Shown piece by piece: positions 29,218-39,655 of a DNA stretch of 64,000 nt; position 1 is the first letter of the stretch, and the number at the start of each line of letters is the position of its first letter. The stretch lies in NCBI GenBank assembly GCA_009930305.1, contig RZYM01000002.1, positions 124,001-188,000 of the forward strand, in the 5' to 3' direction. The position numbers and the translations under genes are program-made. The notes under the pieces are model-generated. The model ran no database searches, was not told where the DNA came from, and saw only the letters and a program-made list of their open reading frames with translations. The DNA is from Bacteroidia bacterium (lineage in GTDB: Bacteria > Bacteroidota > Bacteroidia > Bacteroidales > Paludibacteraceae).

Positions 29218-31048
29218 CAATAATATAATTCATGTACTACAAGATAGTGTAGCGAATAAAATTGCAGCTGGAGAAGTTGTACAACGTCCTGCATCGGTTG
29301 TAAAAGAATTAGTTGAAAATGCTATTGATGCAGGTGCCGACAAAATTATTATCAGACTTAAAGATGCCGGCAGAACTCTAATACAGGTTATCGATAATGG
29401 GAAGGGCATGTCACCAACAGATGCTGTAACTGCATTTGATAGACATGCTACATCTAAGATACAAACAGCAGAAGATTTATTTAGTTTGCACACCATGGGT
29501 TTTAGAGGTGAGGCTTTATCTTCAATTGCAGCTGTTTCGCACATTAAAATGGATACGAGGCGTAAGGAAGATGATTTAGGTTACCGTATATCATTTACAG
29601 GAGGTACTCTATATGAACAAGAATTTGTAAATTGCTCTTTAGGTACCAATATAATGGTACGCGATTTGTTTTTCAATATACCTGCAAGGAGAAAATTTTT
29701 AAAGTCTAACGAAACTGAATTCAGGAATATATTGAATTGTTTTCAGCAGATAGCATTAGTCTACCCTAATATAGCATTTGAATTATATAATAATGACGCG
29801 ATTGCATTCGAACTTCCAATAGAGAATCAACATCAGCGCATAGTATCATTGTTCGGGAAAAGGATAAATCAGCAATTATTACGCATAAATGTAGAAACAT
29901 TGCTAGTTAATATATCAGGATTTATCGGGTTACCTGAATTTGCGCAAAAACGCAACGCAAATCAGTACTTTTTTGTAAATGGCAGGTATATACAACATCC
30001 TTATTTTAATAGGGCCGTAAGTGCTGCATACGAAAAAATCATACCTCAAGATCATAGAGCATCATATTTTATTTATTTTGAGGTTGATCCATCAAAAATT
30101 GATGTAAATATACACCCTACTAAAACAGAGGTAAAATTTGAAGACGAATCATCAATTTTTCCAATAATAACTGCAGTTATTAAAGAAGCCCTTGGTAAAG
30201 CAAACGTAACTCCATCTATCAATTTTGACCAAGAAGATGCACCATCAATACCAATATTAAATGGAGATATTGAATATGTTGCTCCTCCAAAAGTATCGTA
30301 CAATCCACAATACAATCCTTTTGCATATACAAACAGCGAAAGTTCATACTCGTCAAAAAAGAGCATTGATAGTTGGGATAAATTATATAAAAACAACAGT
30401 CTTGACAACAATACTGAAACTAAAATAGAAACAAGTGATGATGAAGATAGGCAATATAACCTTGATTACAAAGAAAACGAAAATACTAAGTTTTGTGGTT
30501 TTCAATTGTTTGGTAAATTTTTAGTTCAGGCAGATGTTAATGGGATAAAGATTACCAATCATCAACGTGCACATATACGTATTTTATACGAAAATTTTGT
30601 TAGTGCTATGACTAAAAATCATAGTGCATCACAAAAATTATTATTCCCTGAAATTTTAGAGTTGTCTGCAATAGAAAATAGTATGTTTGCTGAAATACGC
30701 GAAGACTTATGCTCTATAGGATTTATGATTGAAGACTTTGGAAAAAACGCATACCAAATAATCGGTATTCCTGCTCAAATGGAAGATTGCAATCCAGTTC
30801 AATTAATACACGATACAATAACAGCAGCCCAAGAAACTCCAAATGCCTTAGTTGAAGATTTACAGGAAACTATTGCATTAGATATGGCAAAACACATATC
30901 AACAAGAAAGGGAAATACTATTTCTACAGAAGATGCATCATATATTATGGATTCGTTAAAAAAATGCTCAGACCAAATCTATACTCCTGATGGAAAACAC
31001 ATCTCATACGTACTGACTGAGCAAGAAATCAATAAGCATCTACAATAA
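29207..31048 (+). CDS. mutL: DNA mismatch repair protein MutL
   Basis: A 613-aa protein. The GHKL ATPase is intact: ELVENAIDAGA (motif I), DNGKGM (motif II), ATSKI and GFRGEALSSIAAVS (motif III). A poorly conserved linker of about residues 330-430 leads to the C-terminal dimerisation domain. The endonuclease motif DQHA-x2-E-x4-E reads N451-H-Q-R-A-H-I-R here, and no GRP motif occurs near the C-terminus, so nicking activity is doubtful. It overlaps the preceding small gene by 11 bp. Confidence 0.95.
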   Translation: MQDSNNIIHVLQDSVANKIAAGEVVQRPASVVKELVENAIDAGADKIIIRLKDAGRTLIQVIDNGKGMSPTDAVTAFDRHATSKIQTAEDLFSLHTMGFRGEALSSIAAVSHIKMDTRRKEDDLGYRISFTGGTLYEQEFVNCSLGTNIMVRDLFFNIPARRKFLKSNETEFRNILNCFQQIALVYPNIAFELYNNDAIAFELPIENQHQRIVSLFGKRINQQLLRINVETLLVNISGFIGLPEFAQKRNANQYFFVNGRYIQHPYFNRAVSAAYEKIIPQDHRASYFIYFEVDPSKIDVNIHPTKTEVKFEDESSIFPIITAVIKEALGKANVTPSINFDQEDAPSIPILNGDIEYVAPPKVSYNPQYNPFAYTNSESSYSSKKSIDSWDKLYKNNSLDNNTETKIETSDDEDRQYNLDYKENENTKFCGFQLFGKFLVQADVNGIKITNHQRAHIRILYENFVSAMTKNHSASQKLLFPEILELSAIENSMFAEIREDLCSIGFMIEDFGKNAYQIIGIPAQMEDCNPVQLIHDTITAAQETPNALVEDLQETIALDMAKHISTRKGNTISTEDASYIMDSLKKCSDQIYTPDGKHISYVLTEQEINKHLQ

Positions 31049-31096
31049 GTTACTATAAAATATTACTATCTAACGAGTTTATCTTTATATCAATAT

Positions 31097-31137
31097 ACAA
31101 ATTGTAAGCAAATACACATTATTTGTTTACAATTTGT
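31097..31137 (+). repeat. Long inverted repeat between mutL and gltB
   Basis: ACAAATTGTAAGCAAATA is followed, after the 5-nt loop CACAT, by its complement, 17 of 18 positions identical and the other a G-T wobble. It lies 49 bp after mutL and about 180 bp before gltB. No T-run follows, so it may be an operator or a non-canonical mutL terminator. Confidence 0.6.
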
Positions 31138-31168
31138 AGGTTATTGTCTGCAATTTATTACATAATGT

Positions 31169-31176
31169 TATATTTG
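31169..31176 (+). promoter_or_regulatory. Putative -7 box upstream of gltB
   Basis: TATATTTG fits TAnnTTTG; a TTG lies 22 bp upstream, slightly too far. A second match, TAATTTTG, is at 31231-31238. Between them is an 8-bp tandem repeat (TCAAAATG twice, 31213-31228). Which box is used is unclear. Confidence 0.35.
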
Positions 31177-31318
31177 GCATTTTTGTATCAAATAGACGTT
31201 TATTTCGAATTATCAAAATGTCAAAATGTCTAATTTTGCATTAAATACAAAACAAAATTTAGGCAAAAGCTATGTATTAATAAACTTTTGCATGTTTTTT
31301 TTGAAAAAAATAAATAAG

Positions 31319-34300
31319 ATGAATACAAATGAACATGATCTATACAGACCTGAATTTGAGCATGACGCCTGCGGTGTAGGATTAATCGCTCACATACATG
31401 GTGCTAAAACACATGACATAGTAGAAAAAGGTCTTCAGATATTGGAAAATATGTTACATCGCGGAGCTGAAAGTGCTGACAATAAGACCGGAGATGGTGC
31501 GGGTATTCTCACACAGATTCCACATGAGTTCATTTTACTACAAGGTATACCTGTTCCCGAAAAAGGAACATATGGTACCGGATTAGTATTTTTCCCTAAA
31601 GATGATAACGAGATTACCGTTTGTATGAACATTATAAACACTATTGTAGAAAATGAAGGATTAAAAATGTTGGCTGTACGCGATGTCCCTACAAATAGTG
31701 ATATTTTGGGCGAAATATCGCGCTCGAATGAACCTAATATTAAACAAATATTTATCACAGGCGAAACAGATCAGGATAAGCTCGAACTAAAACTTTATGT
31801 CATTCGCAAAAAAATAGAGAAAGCCGCACTAAAGTCTAATTTAAGTCAGAAACGCAATTTTTACATCGTTAGTTTATCTTCAAAACGTATAGTTTACAAA
31901 GGTATGTTAACTTCATTACAACTTCGCGATTACTTCCCTGACTTAACAAGTCCATATTATACATCAGGTTTGGCTTTAGTACATTCTAGATTTAGTACTA
32001 ACACATTCCCTACATGGGATTTAGCTCAACCATTTCGCTTACTTGGCCACAACGGAGAAATTAACACTATAAAAGGTAACCGATTCTGGATGGAGGCACG
32101 CGAAAGTATTATGCAATGTGATAAGTTAGGTAACATGGATGATATGTATCCTATAGTTCAACCATGTATGAGCGATAGCGCATCATTAGATAATGTTTTG
32201 GAGTTCCTTTTAATGACAGGTAAAAGCATACCCCATGCTTTGTCTATGCTTGTTCCTGAAAGTTGGAATGACAAGAATCCAATCAGCAATTGTTTAAAAT
32301 CATTCTATGAATATCATTCTATTATAATGGAACCATGGGACGGACCAGCTGCTATACTATTTAGTGATGGAAGATACGCCGGAGGAATGCTTGATCGTAA
32401 CGGATTACGTCCTGCAAGGTATACTATTACAAAAAAAGATACTATAATTATTGCATCAGAAGCAGGTGTTTTAGAAATTGACCCTGATGATGTAAAAGAA
32501 AAAGGGCGTCTTAAACCAGGTAAGATCTTATTAATTGATACTGAAAAGGGCGAAATTTATTCAGATGCTCTACTAAAAGAGGAATTAGCAAAAGCATATC
32601 CATATAGTGAGTGGTTATCTAAGAATAGAATTGAACTTGATAAAATATCAACGGGTAGAACAGCTAAATATGAAGTTGAAAATCATTATCGTTTACTTCG
32701 TGCTTTCGGATATTTCAGAGAAGACTTTGAAAAGCTTATTATTCCAATGGTACAGGATGGTAAGGAACCAACATCATCAATGGGTAATGATACGCCGCTT
32801 GCTGCATTATCTAACAAACCTCAACGCTTGTTCTCGTACTTCCGGCAATTATTTGCGCAAGTAACCAACCCTCCTATTGATCCTATTCGAGAAGAATTAG
32901 TAATGTCATTAAGATTGTATATTGGTGCTCAGGAAGGCAATTTATTAGTGCCTTCACCAAAACTATGCAAGATGGTAAAATTAGAGAGTCCTATATTGAG
33001 CAATAGGCAGTTTGACATATTAAAGAATTTAATATACAAAGGATTTAAAACGCTGACATTACCAATGTTGTTTGAACCAGAGAAAGGTGTTAATGCATTG
33101 GAATTAGCGTTAGACGAATTATGCCAAAAATCAGAACAAGCTGTAATTGATGAATACAATTATATAATATTAAGTGATAGAGGTGTTGATGAAAAACATG
33201 TAGCTATTCCTTCATTATTGGCTGTTTCTGCTGTGCATCATTATTTAATTGAAAAACGTAAGCGTATGCAGATTGCTATAGTAGTGGAGTCTGCAGAGCC
33301 TCGCGAAATTATGCACTTCGCTTTATTATTTGGATATGGAGCTACTGCCGTGAATCCTTACATGGTATTTGCATCAATAGACAAATTAGTAAAAGATAAT
33401 GAGTTACAATTAGATTTCCATACTGCAGAAAAAAATTATATCAAAGCAGTAAACAAAGGCTTACTCAAAGTTATGTCTAAAATGGGAATCTCAACAATAA
33501 GGAGTTACCGCGGAGCACAAATTTTTGAGGCTTTAGGTATAAGTCAGTCTGTTATTGAAAAATATTTCAGAGGAACTATTTCTGAAATAGAAGGGATCGA
33601 CATCCATGATATACAAAATGAAGCTATAAATGCTCATCAACTTGGATTTGGAGATAATTTCAGCGAAAGTAAATTGATGGATAATCTCGGCTTATATGCA
33701 TATCGTAAAACAGGTGAGTTTCATGCTTGGAACCCTGAAACAATTTCAATGCTACAAATTGCAACACGCCTTGGTAGTTTTAAAAAGTTTAAAGAATATA
33801 CAGATTCTATAGATTTTAAACAAGAACCTGTTTTCTTACGTAACATGATGCGATATAAATCAGACCGTAAACCTATTGATATCTCTGATGTTGAACCGGC
33901 ATCAGAAATAACAAAACGTTTTGTGACAGGTGCCATGTCATTCGGTTCTATAAGTAAGGAAGCTCACGAAGCCATTGCAATTGCAATGAATATTATTGGA
34001 GGTAAAAGCAATACAGGTGAAGGTGGTGAAGATCCTGTTCGTTTCAAGATAGGTAATGACGGATTAAATCGTAGAAGTGCAATTAAGCAGATCGCATCAG
34101 GACGTTTTGGAGTTACAGCAGAATATCTGGTTAATGCAGATGAATTACAAATTAAGATTGCACAAGGAGCAAAACCTGGAGAAGGTGGTCAACTGCCAGG
34201 CTTTAAGGTTGATAAAATTATTGCACAAACTAGACATTCTATTCCGGGAATTTCACTTATTTCACCTCCACCTCATCACGATATATATTCTATTGAGGAT

Positions 34301-35827
34301 TTGGCGCAATTAATTTTTGACCTAAAGAACATAAATCCTAGTTCTCGTATTAGCGTAAAATTAGTATCTGAGGCAGGTGTTGGAACTATTGCAGCAGGTG
34401 TTGCTAAGGCCAAAGCAGATATGATTCTCATATCAGGTAGTGAGGGTGGTACAGGAGCTAGTCCGGCTAGTTCAATTAAATATGCCGGTTTACCAATAGA
34501 ACTAGGTCTTGCAGAGACCCAAAAAACCCTAGTAATGAACAACTTACGTGGACAGGTACGCATACAGGCAGATGGACAATTAAAGACAGGTAAGGATATT
34601 ATTACAGCCGCCCTATTAGGTGCTGAAGAGTTTGGATTTGCAAGTTCTGCACTTATTGTATTGGGTTGTGTTATGATGCGTAAATGCCACTTGAATACTT
34701 GTCCGATGGGAATTGCAACACAAAGCGAGGAACTGCGTAAACGATTTATAGGCAGATATGAATATCTTGTTAACTATTTCAATTTCTTAGCAGAAGAAGT
34801 AAGAGAGCATTTAGCTGCAATGGGTTATAGTAAACTTGAAGATATTGTAGGACACAGCGAACTATTAGAATTTGTACCTACTCAAGTTAACGAAAAAGCT
34901 AAAAAGATAAATCTGGAAAAACTTATTAGATTACCAAAAGAAGCCGAAAAGAATGATCTTCACATGGTTAAAAAGCAAAATCATAAAATTGAAAACGTTC
35001 TTGACATAAGATTAATTGCCGAAGCAAAATCTGCAATAGAATCACATTTAAGCGTAGATAAAACATTCAAGGTTCGCAATACAGATAGAACAATTGGTGC
35101 GATGCTTTCGGGCGAAATTGCGAAGCGCTATGGAAATGCAGGTTTAGCTAAAAATACTATTCGCTACACTTTTCAAGGTTCGGCAGGACAAAGTTTTGGC
35201 TCATTCTTAACACACGGAATAAGTTTTAGATTAGAGGGAGAATCTAATGATTATTTAGGTAAAGGTTTGTCTGGTGGTATTATCACATTAGTTCCGGCAA
35301 AAGATAGCAATTTTGAGCCTGAGAAAAATATAATTGCAGGTAATACATCTTTATATGGTGCCACAGCAGGCGAAATATATATAAACGGATGTGTCGGCGA
35401 ACGTTTCTGTGTTAGGAATTCAGGAGCTACTGCTGTAGTTGAGGGTGTCGGTGACCATTGCTGTGAGTATATGACAGGCGGACGTACTGTGGTACTTGGC
35501 CCTACAGGACGAAATTTTGCAGCAGGTATGAGTGGAGGTATTGCATACGTTCTTGACATAGAAGGTAATTTCGATTATTTCTGTAATATGGAAATGGTAG
35601 AATTATCATTAATTGAGGATAATTCGGACAAGATTGATTTACAATCTTTGATTAAGAATCACTATAAATTAACAAATAGTCCATTAGCTAAACGCATCCT
35701 TGACAATTGGGATGAGTATTTACAACACTTTATAAAGGTAACTCCTATCGAATATAAAAAAGTACTTCATGATGAAAAGATTGAAGCTATAAAAAAGAAA
35801 ATAGCTCGAGTGGAATATGATTATTAA
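31319..35827 (+). CDS. gltB: Glutamate synthase large subunit
   Basis: A 1502-aa enzyme that transfers the amide of glutamine to 2-oxoglutarate. The start at 31319 was chosen because it leaves a normal short propeptide before Cys18 (EHDACGVGLIA), the N-terminal nucleophile after processing. The class II amidotransferase domain is followed by the central domain, an FMN-binding synthase domain (RFVTGAMSFGSIS, GEGGEDP, PGEGGQLPG) and the 3Fe-4S site C-x5-C-x4-C (CVMMRKCHLNTCPMG). The C-terminal beta-helix (GXXG repeats such as GGIITLVP) completes the fold. gltD follows after 21 bp. Confidence 0.97.
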   Translation: MNTNEHDLYRPEFEHDACGVGLIAHIHGAKTHDIVEKGLQILENMLHRGAESADNKTGDGAGILTQIPHEFILLQGIPVPEKGTYGTGLVFFPKDDNEITVCMNIINTIVENEGLKMLAVRDVPTNSDILGEISRSNEPNIKQIFITGETDQDKLELKLYVIRKKIEKAALKSNLSQKRNFYIVSLSSKRIVYKGMLTSLQLRDYFPDLTSPYYTSGLALVHSRFSTNTFPTWDLAQPFRLLGHNGEINTIKGNRFWMEARESIMQCDKLGNMDDMYPIVQPCMSDSASLDNVLEFLLMTGKSIPHALSMLVPESWNDKNPISNCLKSFYEYHSIIMEPWDGPAAILFSDGRYAGGMLDRNGLRPARYTITKKDTIIIASEAGVLEIDPDDVKEKGRLKPGKILLIDTEKGEIYSDALLKEELAKAYPYSEWLSKNRIELDKISTGRTAKYEVENHYRLLRAFGYFREDFEKLIIPMVQDGKEPTSSMGNDTPLAALSNKPQRLFSYFRQLFAQVTNPPIDPIREELVMSLRLYIGAQEGNLLVPSPKLCKMVKLESPILSNRQFDILKNLIYKGFKTLTLPMLFEPEKGVNALELALDELCQKSEQAVIDEYNYIILSDRGVDEKHVAIPSLLAVSAVHHYLIEKRKRMQIAIVVESAEPREIMHFALLFGYGATAVNPYMVFASIDKLVKDNELQLDFHTAEKNYIKAVNKGLLKVMSKMGISTIRSYRGAQIFEALGISQSVIEKYFRGTISEIEGIDIHDIQNEAINAHQLGFGDNFSESKLMDNLGLYAYRKTGEFHAWNPETISMLQIATRLGSFKKFKEYTDSIDFKQEPVFLRNMMRYKSDRKPIDISDVEPASEITKRFVTGAMSFGSISKEAHEAIAIAMNIIGGKSNTGEGGEDPVRFKIGNDGLNRRSAIKQIASGRFGVTAEYLVNADELQIKIAQGAKPGEGGQLPGFKVDKIIAQTRHSIPGISLISPPPHHDIYSIEDLAQLIFDLKNINPSSRISVKLVSEAGVGTIAAGVAKAKADMILISGSEGGTGASPASSIKYAGLPIELGLAETQKTLVMNNLRGQVRIQADGQLKTGKDIITAALLGAEEFGFASSALIVLGCVMMRKCHLNTCPMGIATQSEELRKRFIGRYEYLVNYFNFLAEEVREHLAAMGYSKLEDIVGHSELLEFVPTQVNEKAKKINLEKLIRLPKEAEKNDLHMVKKQNHKIENVLDIRLIAEAKSAIESHLSVDKTFKVRNTDRTIGAMLSGEIAKRYGNAGLAKNTIRYTFQGSAGQSFGSFLTHGISFRLEGESNDYLGKGLSGGIITLVPAKDSNFEPEKNIIAGNTSLYGATAGEIYINGCVGERFCVRNSGATAVVEGVGDHCCEYMTGGRTVVLGPTGRNFAAGMSGGIAYVLDIEGNFDYFCNMEMVELSLIEDNSDKIDLQSLIKNHYKLTNSPLAKRILDNWDEYLQHFIKVTPIEYKKVLHDEKIEAIKKKIARVEYDY

Positions 35828-35848
35828 TAGACAAAAAAAACATCTATA

Positions 35849-37273
35849 ATGGGAAATCCAAAAGCATTTTTAAGTATCGATCGTAAGGAGGCAGGATATC
35901 GTCCTATTAACGAACGTAAGTATGACTTCGGTGAAGTCGAGCAGACTTTAAATTCTGAAGACAGAAAGTTACAAGCATCACGCTGTATGGATTGTGGTGT
36001 ACCATTTTGTCATTGGGCATGCCCACTAGGTAATATAAACCCTGAATGGCAAAATTTATTATATAAAGGTTTGATAAGAGAGGCTGCCGAGTCATTGCAA
36101 AGTACTAATAATTTTCCTGAATTTACAGGACGTGTTTGCCCTGCTTTATGCGAAAATGCCTGTATCTTAAATCATAGTGGGAATCTAGCTGTTACATGCC
36201 GTGAGAATGAAGCGGCAGTGATTGAACATGCTTTTAACGAGGGTTATATTATACCCATGCCACCTAAGAAACGTACAGGAAAGAAGATTGCAATTATTGG
36301 TGGAGGACCTTCGGGAATGGCAGCTGCTGATCAACTTAATAAAGCAGGACATACTGTTGTGTTATTTGAAAAAAACGAAGCTGTAGGCGGATTGCTTAGA
36401 TTTGGTATTCCTGACTTTAAGCTAAACAAAAAAGTAATTGACAGACGTTTAAATATACTTAAGGCAGAAGGTATAACATTTAAGACAGGGATTAAAGTCG
36501 GTGTTGATTATTCTACTGAGAAAATATTTTCCAATTTTGATGCTATATGTTTATGTATGGGCGCTGAACAAGCTCGAGATTTGCCTATTGAAGGCAGAGA
36601 TTTAGAGGGAGTACATTTTGCATTAGAATTACTACAGCAACAAAATAGGATAATTGCAGGTAAACACATTAATTCTAATGATTCCATAACTGCACATGGT
36701 AAGCGTGTATTGGTTATCGGTGGTGGTGATACAGGTTCAGACTGTGTTGGTACATCAATACGTCAAGGGGCTAAAAGCGTTACACAAATAGAGATTATGC
36801 CGATGCCTCCCGAAAGAGAAAATGCTGCAACCACATGGCCTGCATGGCCTAATATTTTAAGGACATCAAGTTCACAACAAGAAGGATGCGAACGTAGATG
36901 GTGTCTTGCTTCTAATAAGTTTATTGGGAAAAATGGTAAATTAACTGCAGTAGAAGTAGAAGAAGTCGAATGGTTACCTAGCCCTGATGACGGACGTATT
37001 ATAATGAATAAAACAGGTAAAATAGAAACATTAGAAGTTGAATTGGTATTACTTGCAATGGGATTTACACAACCAAAACATGAAGGCTTACTTAATGAAA
37101 TGGGGCTTAAATATGATGAACGCGGTAATGTTGCCACAAATGCAAACCAACAAACTTCGATACCAAAGGTATTTGCAGCAGGAGACGTAAATACAGGATC
37201 AAGTTTGGTAGTACGCGCTATTGCAGCAGGACGAAAAGCTGCAGCCGAAATAGATAACTTTCTGATAAAATAG
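35849..37273 (+). CDS. gltD: Glutamate synthase small subunit
   Basis: A 474-aa flavoprotein that supplies electrons to GltB. N-terminal 4Fe-4S cysteines are CMDCGVPFCHWACPLG (about residues 46-61) and CPALCENAC. An FAD-binding GGGPSGM motif (about 152) and an NAD(P)H-binding GGGDTGSD follow. The C-terminal AAGDVNTGSSLVVRAIAAGRKAA is family-typical. It is cotranscribed with gltB. Confidence 0.97.
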   Translation: MGNPKAFLSIDRKEAGYRPINERKYDFGEVEQTLNSEDRKLQASRCMDCGVPFCHWACPLGNINPEWQNLLYKGLIREAAESLQSTNNFPEFTGRVCPALCENACILNHSGNLAVTCRENEAAVIEHAFNEGYIIPMPPKKRTGKKIAIIGGGPSGMAAADQLNKAGHTVVLFEKNEAVGGLLRFGIPDFKLNKKVIDRRLNILKAEGITFKTGIKVGVDYSTEKIFSNFDAICLCMGAEQARDLPIEGRDLEGVHFALELLQQQNRIIAGKHINSNDSITAHGKRVLVIGGGDTGSDCVGTSIRQGAKSVTQIEIMPMPPERENAATTWPAWPNILRTSSSQQEGCERRWCLASNKFIGKNGKLTAVEVEEVEWLPSPDDGRIIMNKTGKIETLEVELVLLAMGFTQPKHEGLLNEMGLKYDERGNVATNANQQTSIPKVFAAGDVNTGSSLVVRAIAAGRKAAAEIDNFLIK

Positions 37274-37322
37274 TACTATTTAGGTGTATGAATTGTATAA
37301 ACATTAATTAATTATTACTACT

Positions 37323-38990
37323 ATGTGCGGAATTGTATGTGCATTTGAAATAAAACATTTTGTTCCCGAATTAAGGACACAGGTATTAAAAATGTCGAAA
37401 AAAATAAGACATAGAGGACCTGATTGGTCAGGAATATACTCAAATGAGAACGCAATATTGGCTCACGAGCGTTTGTCTATTGTTGACCCTATATCAGGCA
37501 AACAACCTTTATACAGCAAAGATGGCAAACTAGTACTTGCGGTCAATGGAGAGATTTACAATCATCAAGAGATTCGGAAACAATTTGCAGGACAATACGA
37601 ATTTCTCACAAAATCGGATTGTGAAGTTATATTAGCCTTATATAGTAAAAAGGGTCCTAACTTCATGGAAGACCTTAGTGGTATTTTTGCTTTTGCATTG
37701 TACGACGTTGAGAAAAACGTCTACATGATTGGGCGTGATCATATTGGAATTATTCCACTATATCAAGGATGGGATAAGAATGGAGTGTATTATGTAGCTT
37801 CGGAATTAAAGGCATTAGAAGGTCAATGTTGTAAGATAGAAGAATTTTTGCCCGGACATTATTTGTATAGTCCTGATAAGAAACCTAAAGTATGGTATAA
37901 ACGTGAGTGGAATAATTACGAATCTGTTAAAAATAATAATTCTTCAATAGATATGCTGAAATCTGCATTAGAAGATGCGGTTTCACGTCAATTAATGACT
38001 GATGTACCTTATGGAGTGCTACTTTCAGGCGGATTGGATTCTTCTATAATTTCGGCTATCGCAAAAAAATATGCTGCCAAACGAATTGAATCGGGTAATG
38101 TGTCAGATGCATGGTGGCCACAACTACACTCTTTTGCTGTTGGACTTGTAGGTTCTCCTGACTTAGCTGCAGCCCGAAAAGTTGCAGAACATATAGGCAC
38201 AATACACCACGAAGTAAATTTTACCGTGCAAGAAGGACTAGATACCATATCCGACGTAATATATCATATAGAGACTTATGATGTAACTACAGTAAGAGCT
38301 TCTACTCCAATGTATTTACTAGCACGTGTTATAAAATCTATGGGAGTAAAAATGGTACTATCCGGCGAAGGTGCAGATGAAATTTTTGGAGGATACCTTT
38401 ATTTTCATAAAGCTCCCAATGCCAAAGAATTTCACAAAGAAACCGTTCGTAAAATAGGTATGTTGCATATGTATGATTGCTTACGTGCAAACAAATCATT
38501 AGCTGCATGGGGTGTTGAAGGACGTGTTCCTTTTTTGGATAAAGAATTTTTAGATTTTGCAATGAATCTGAATCCTAAAGACAAAATGGCTAAAGATGGA
38601 AAAATGGAAAAATGGATTTTACGTAAAGCATTTGAAGATTACTTGCCTGAAAGTATTATATGGCGTCAAAAAGAGCAATTCTCAGATGGTGTCGGTTATA
38701 GTTGGATTGATACCTTACGCGACATGACATCAAAATTAATATCAGACGAACAAATGGCGAATGCTGCAGAAAGATTTCCTATTAATCCACCTATGAATAA
38801 AGAGGAATATTACTATAGAACAATCTTTACAGAATTATTTCCATCTGAATCGGCTGCAAAATGCGTTCCATCATTACCATCAGTAGCTTGCAGTACACCT
38901 ATTGCAATTGAATGGGATGAAGCATTTAAACAAATGATCGATCCATCCGGGCGAGCAATAAAGAGTGTTCACAAAAATACATATAAGTAA
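37323..38990 (+). CDS. asnB: Asparagine synthase (glutamine-hydrolysing)
   Basis: A 555-aa two-domain enzyme. Cys2 of MCGIVCAF is the glutaminase nucleophile; RHRGPDWSG and the NGEIYNH motif complete this half. The synthetase half has the pyrophosphate-binding LLSGGLDSS (about residue 235) and SGEGADEIFGGY. Length matches AsnB of E. coli. It follows gltD by 49 bp, so the three genes form an ammonium-assimilation cluster. Confidence 0.97.
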   Translation: MCGIVCAFEIKHFVPELRTQVLKMSKKIRHRGPDWSGIYSNENAILAHERLSIVDPISGKQPLYSKDGKLVLAVNGEIYNHQEIRKQFAGQYEFLTKSDCEVILALYSKKGPNFMEDLSGIFAFALYDVEKNVYMIGRDHIGIIPLYQGWDKNGVYYVASELKALEGQCCKIEEFLPGHYLYSPDKKPKVWYKREWNNYESVKNNNSSIDMLKSALEDAVSRQLMTDVPYGVLLSGGLDSSIISAIAKKYAAKRIESGNVSDAWWPQLHSFAVGLVGSPDLAAARKVAEHIGTIHHEVNFTVQEGLDTISDVIYHIETYDVTTVRASTPMYLLARVIKSMGVKMVLSGEGADEIFGGYLYFHKAPNAKEFHKETVRKIGMLHMYDCLRANKSLAAWGVEGRVPFLDKEFLDFAMNLNPKDKMAKDGKMEKWILRKAFEDYLPESIIWRQKEQFSDGVGYSWIDTLRDMTSKLISDEQMANAAERFPINPPMNKEEYYYRTIFTELFPSESAAKCVPSLPSVACSTPIAIEWDEAFKQMIDPSGRAIKSVHKNTYK

Positions 38991-39029
38991 GTAGTTTAAT
39001 ATACTATCAAATATATTGGATTACTTACT
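38986..39029 (+). terminator. Possible stem-loop at the end of asnB
   Basis: AGTAAGTA pairs with TACTTACT, and inside it AATATA pairs with TATATT, separated by a symmetrical 4-nt internal loop. It overlaps the asnB stop codon. It is AT-rich and no T-run follows, so it is only a candidate terminator. Confidence 0.3.
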
Positions 39030-39655
39030 ATGTCTTAAATTGGCTTGCACTATTTTTAACCTATTATTGAAGTTAATCTACGCCTCAGCAAATGAATAGG
39101 GTTTATCTTTCTGTATCTTCTGACAACATTAGTCGCATTTTATGCAAAACTACCTGTAAAAATTTGGTACGACGTCAACTTCTTGTTTTACTTTGACAAT
39201 AGGGAATACTACATACTATAGAAAATCACAAAATCCTTTATACCCGACACAAAATCACTTCTAAATAAGAGTGACCCGTTTTACATTGCACGATTTTATA
39301 ATCGCAAAGAAGTATTTGTATACATCTTCAATAATAGTTTTGTAAACTGCTATTTGTCAGCCAATTTTCATATAGCTGACTGCACATTTACCACACAATA
39401 ACAAGTAATTTCACAATTTATACTTGATGTTGCAAAGTATTACAAGCAAAAAAGGAAGCTAAAATATGTGTTCAGCAAATAAAAATACTACATAACTCTA
39501 AACTTAGGTTATAATATCATTAAAACTTTAAAATGTGTTCAAATAAATCTTTAATACCCCAAAATGAATATATTTGTTGATAATATTAGCTATTTTTGTG
39601 TTTCTATCAAAAACAACTGGCATACATATTATTTAATCTTAATTATCAATACAAA
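38991..39655 (+). other. Largely non-coding 665-bp stretch, possible gene remnant
   Basis: No intact gene is seen. From 39096 to 39401 one plus-strand frame is open except for a TAG at 39219; it lacks an ATG. The two halves (about 41 and 59 codons) are rich in Phe and Tyr, and no family was recognised. GTCAGC and GCTGAC (39356-39380) form a 6-bp inverted repeat. TGTGTTCA occurs twice (39467, 39534) upstream of the next gene. TATATTTG (39569) and TATTTTTG (39591) are candidate -7 boxes for that gene, without a clear TTG. Confidence 0.4.

Noticed and set aside
29230..29544. Minus-strand 104-codon frame inside mutL
   Set aside because: It is the shadow of the conserved MutL ATPase region on the other strand.
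31226..31318. 31-residue extension of GltB
   Set aside because: The family needs only a short propeptide before the catalytic Cys; MNTNEHDLYRPEFEHDAC from 31319 is sufficient and typical.
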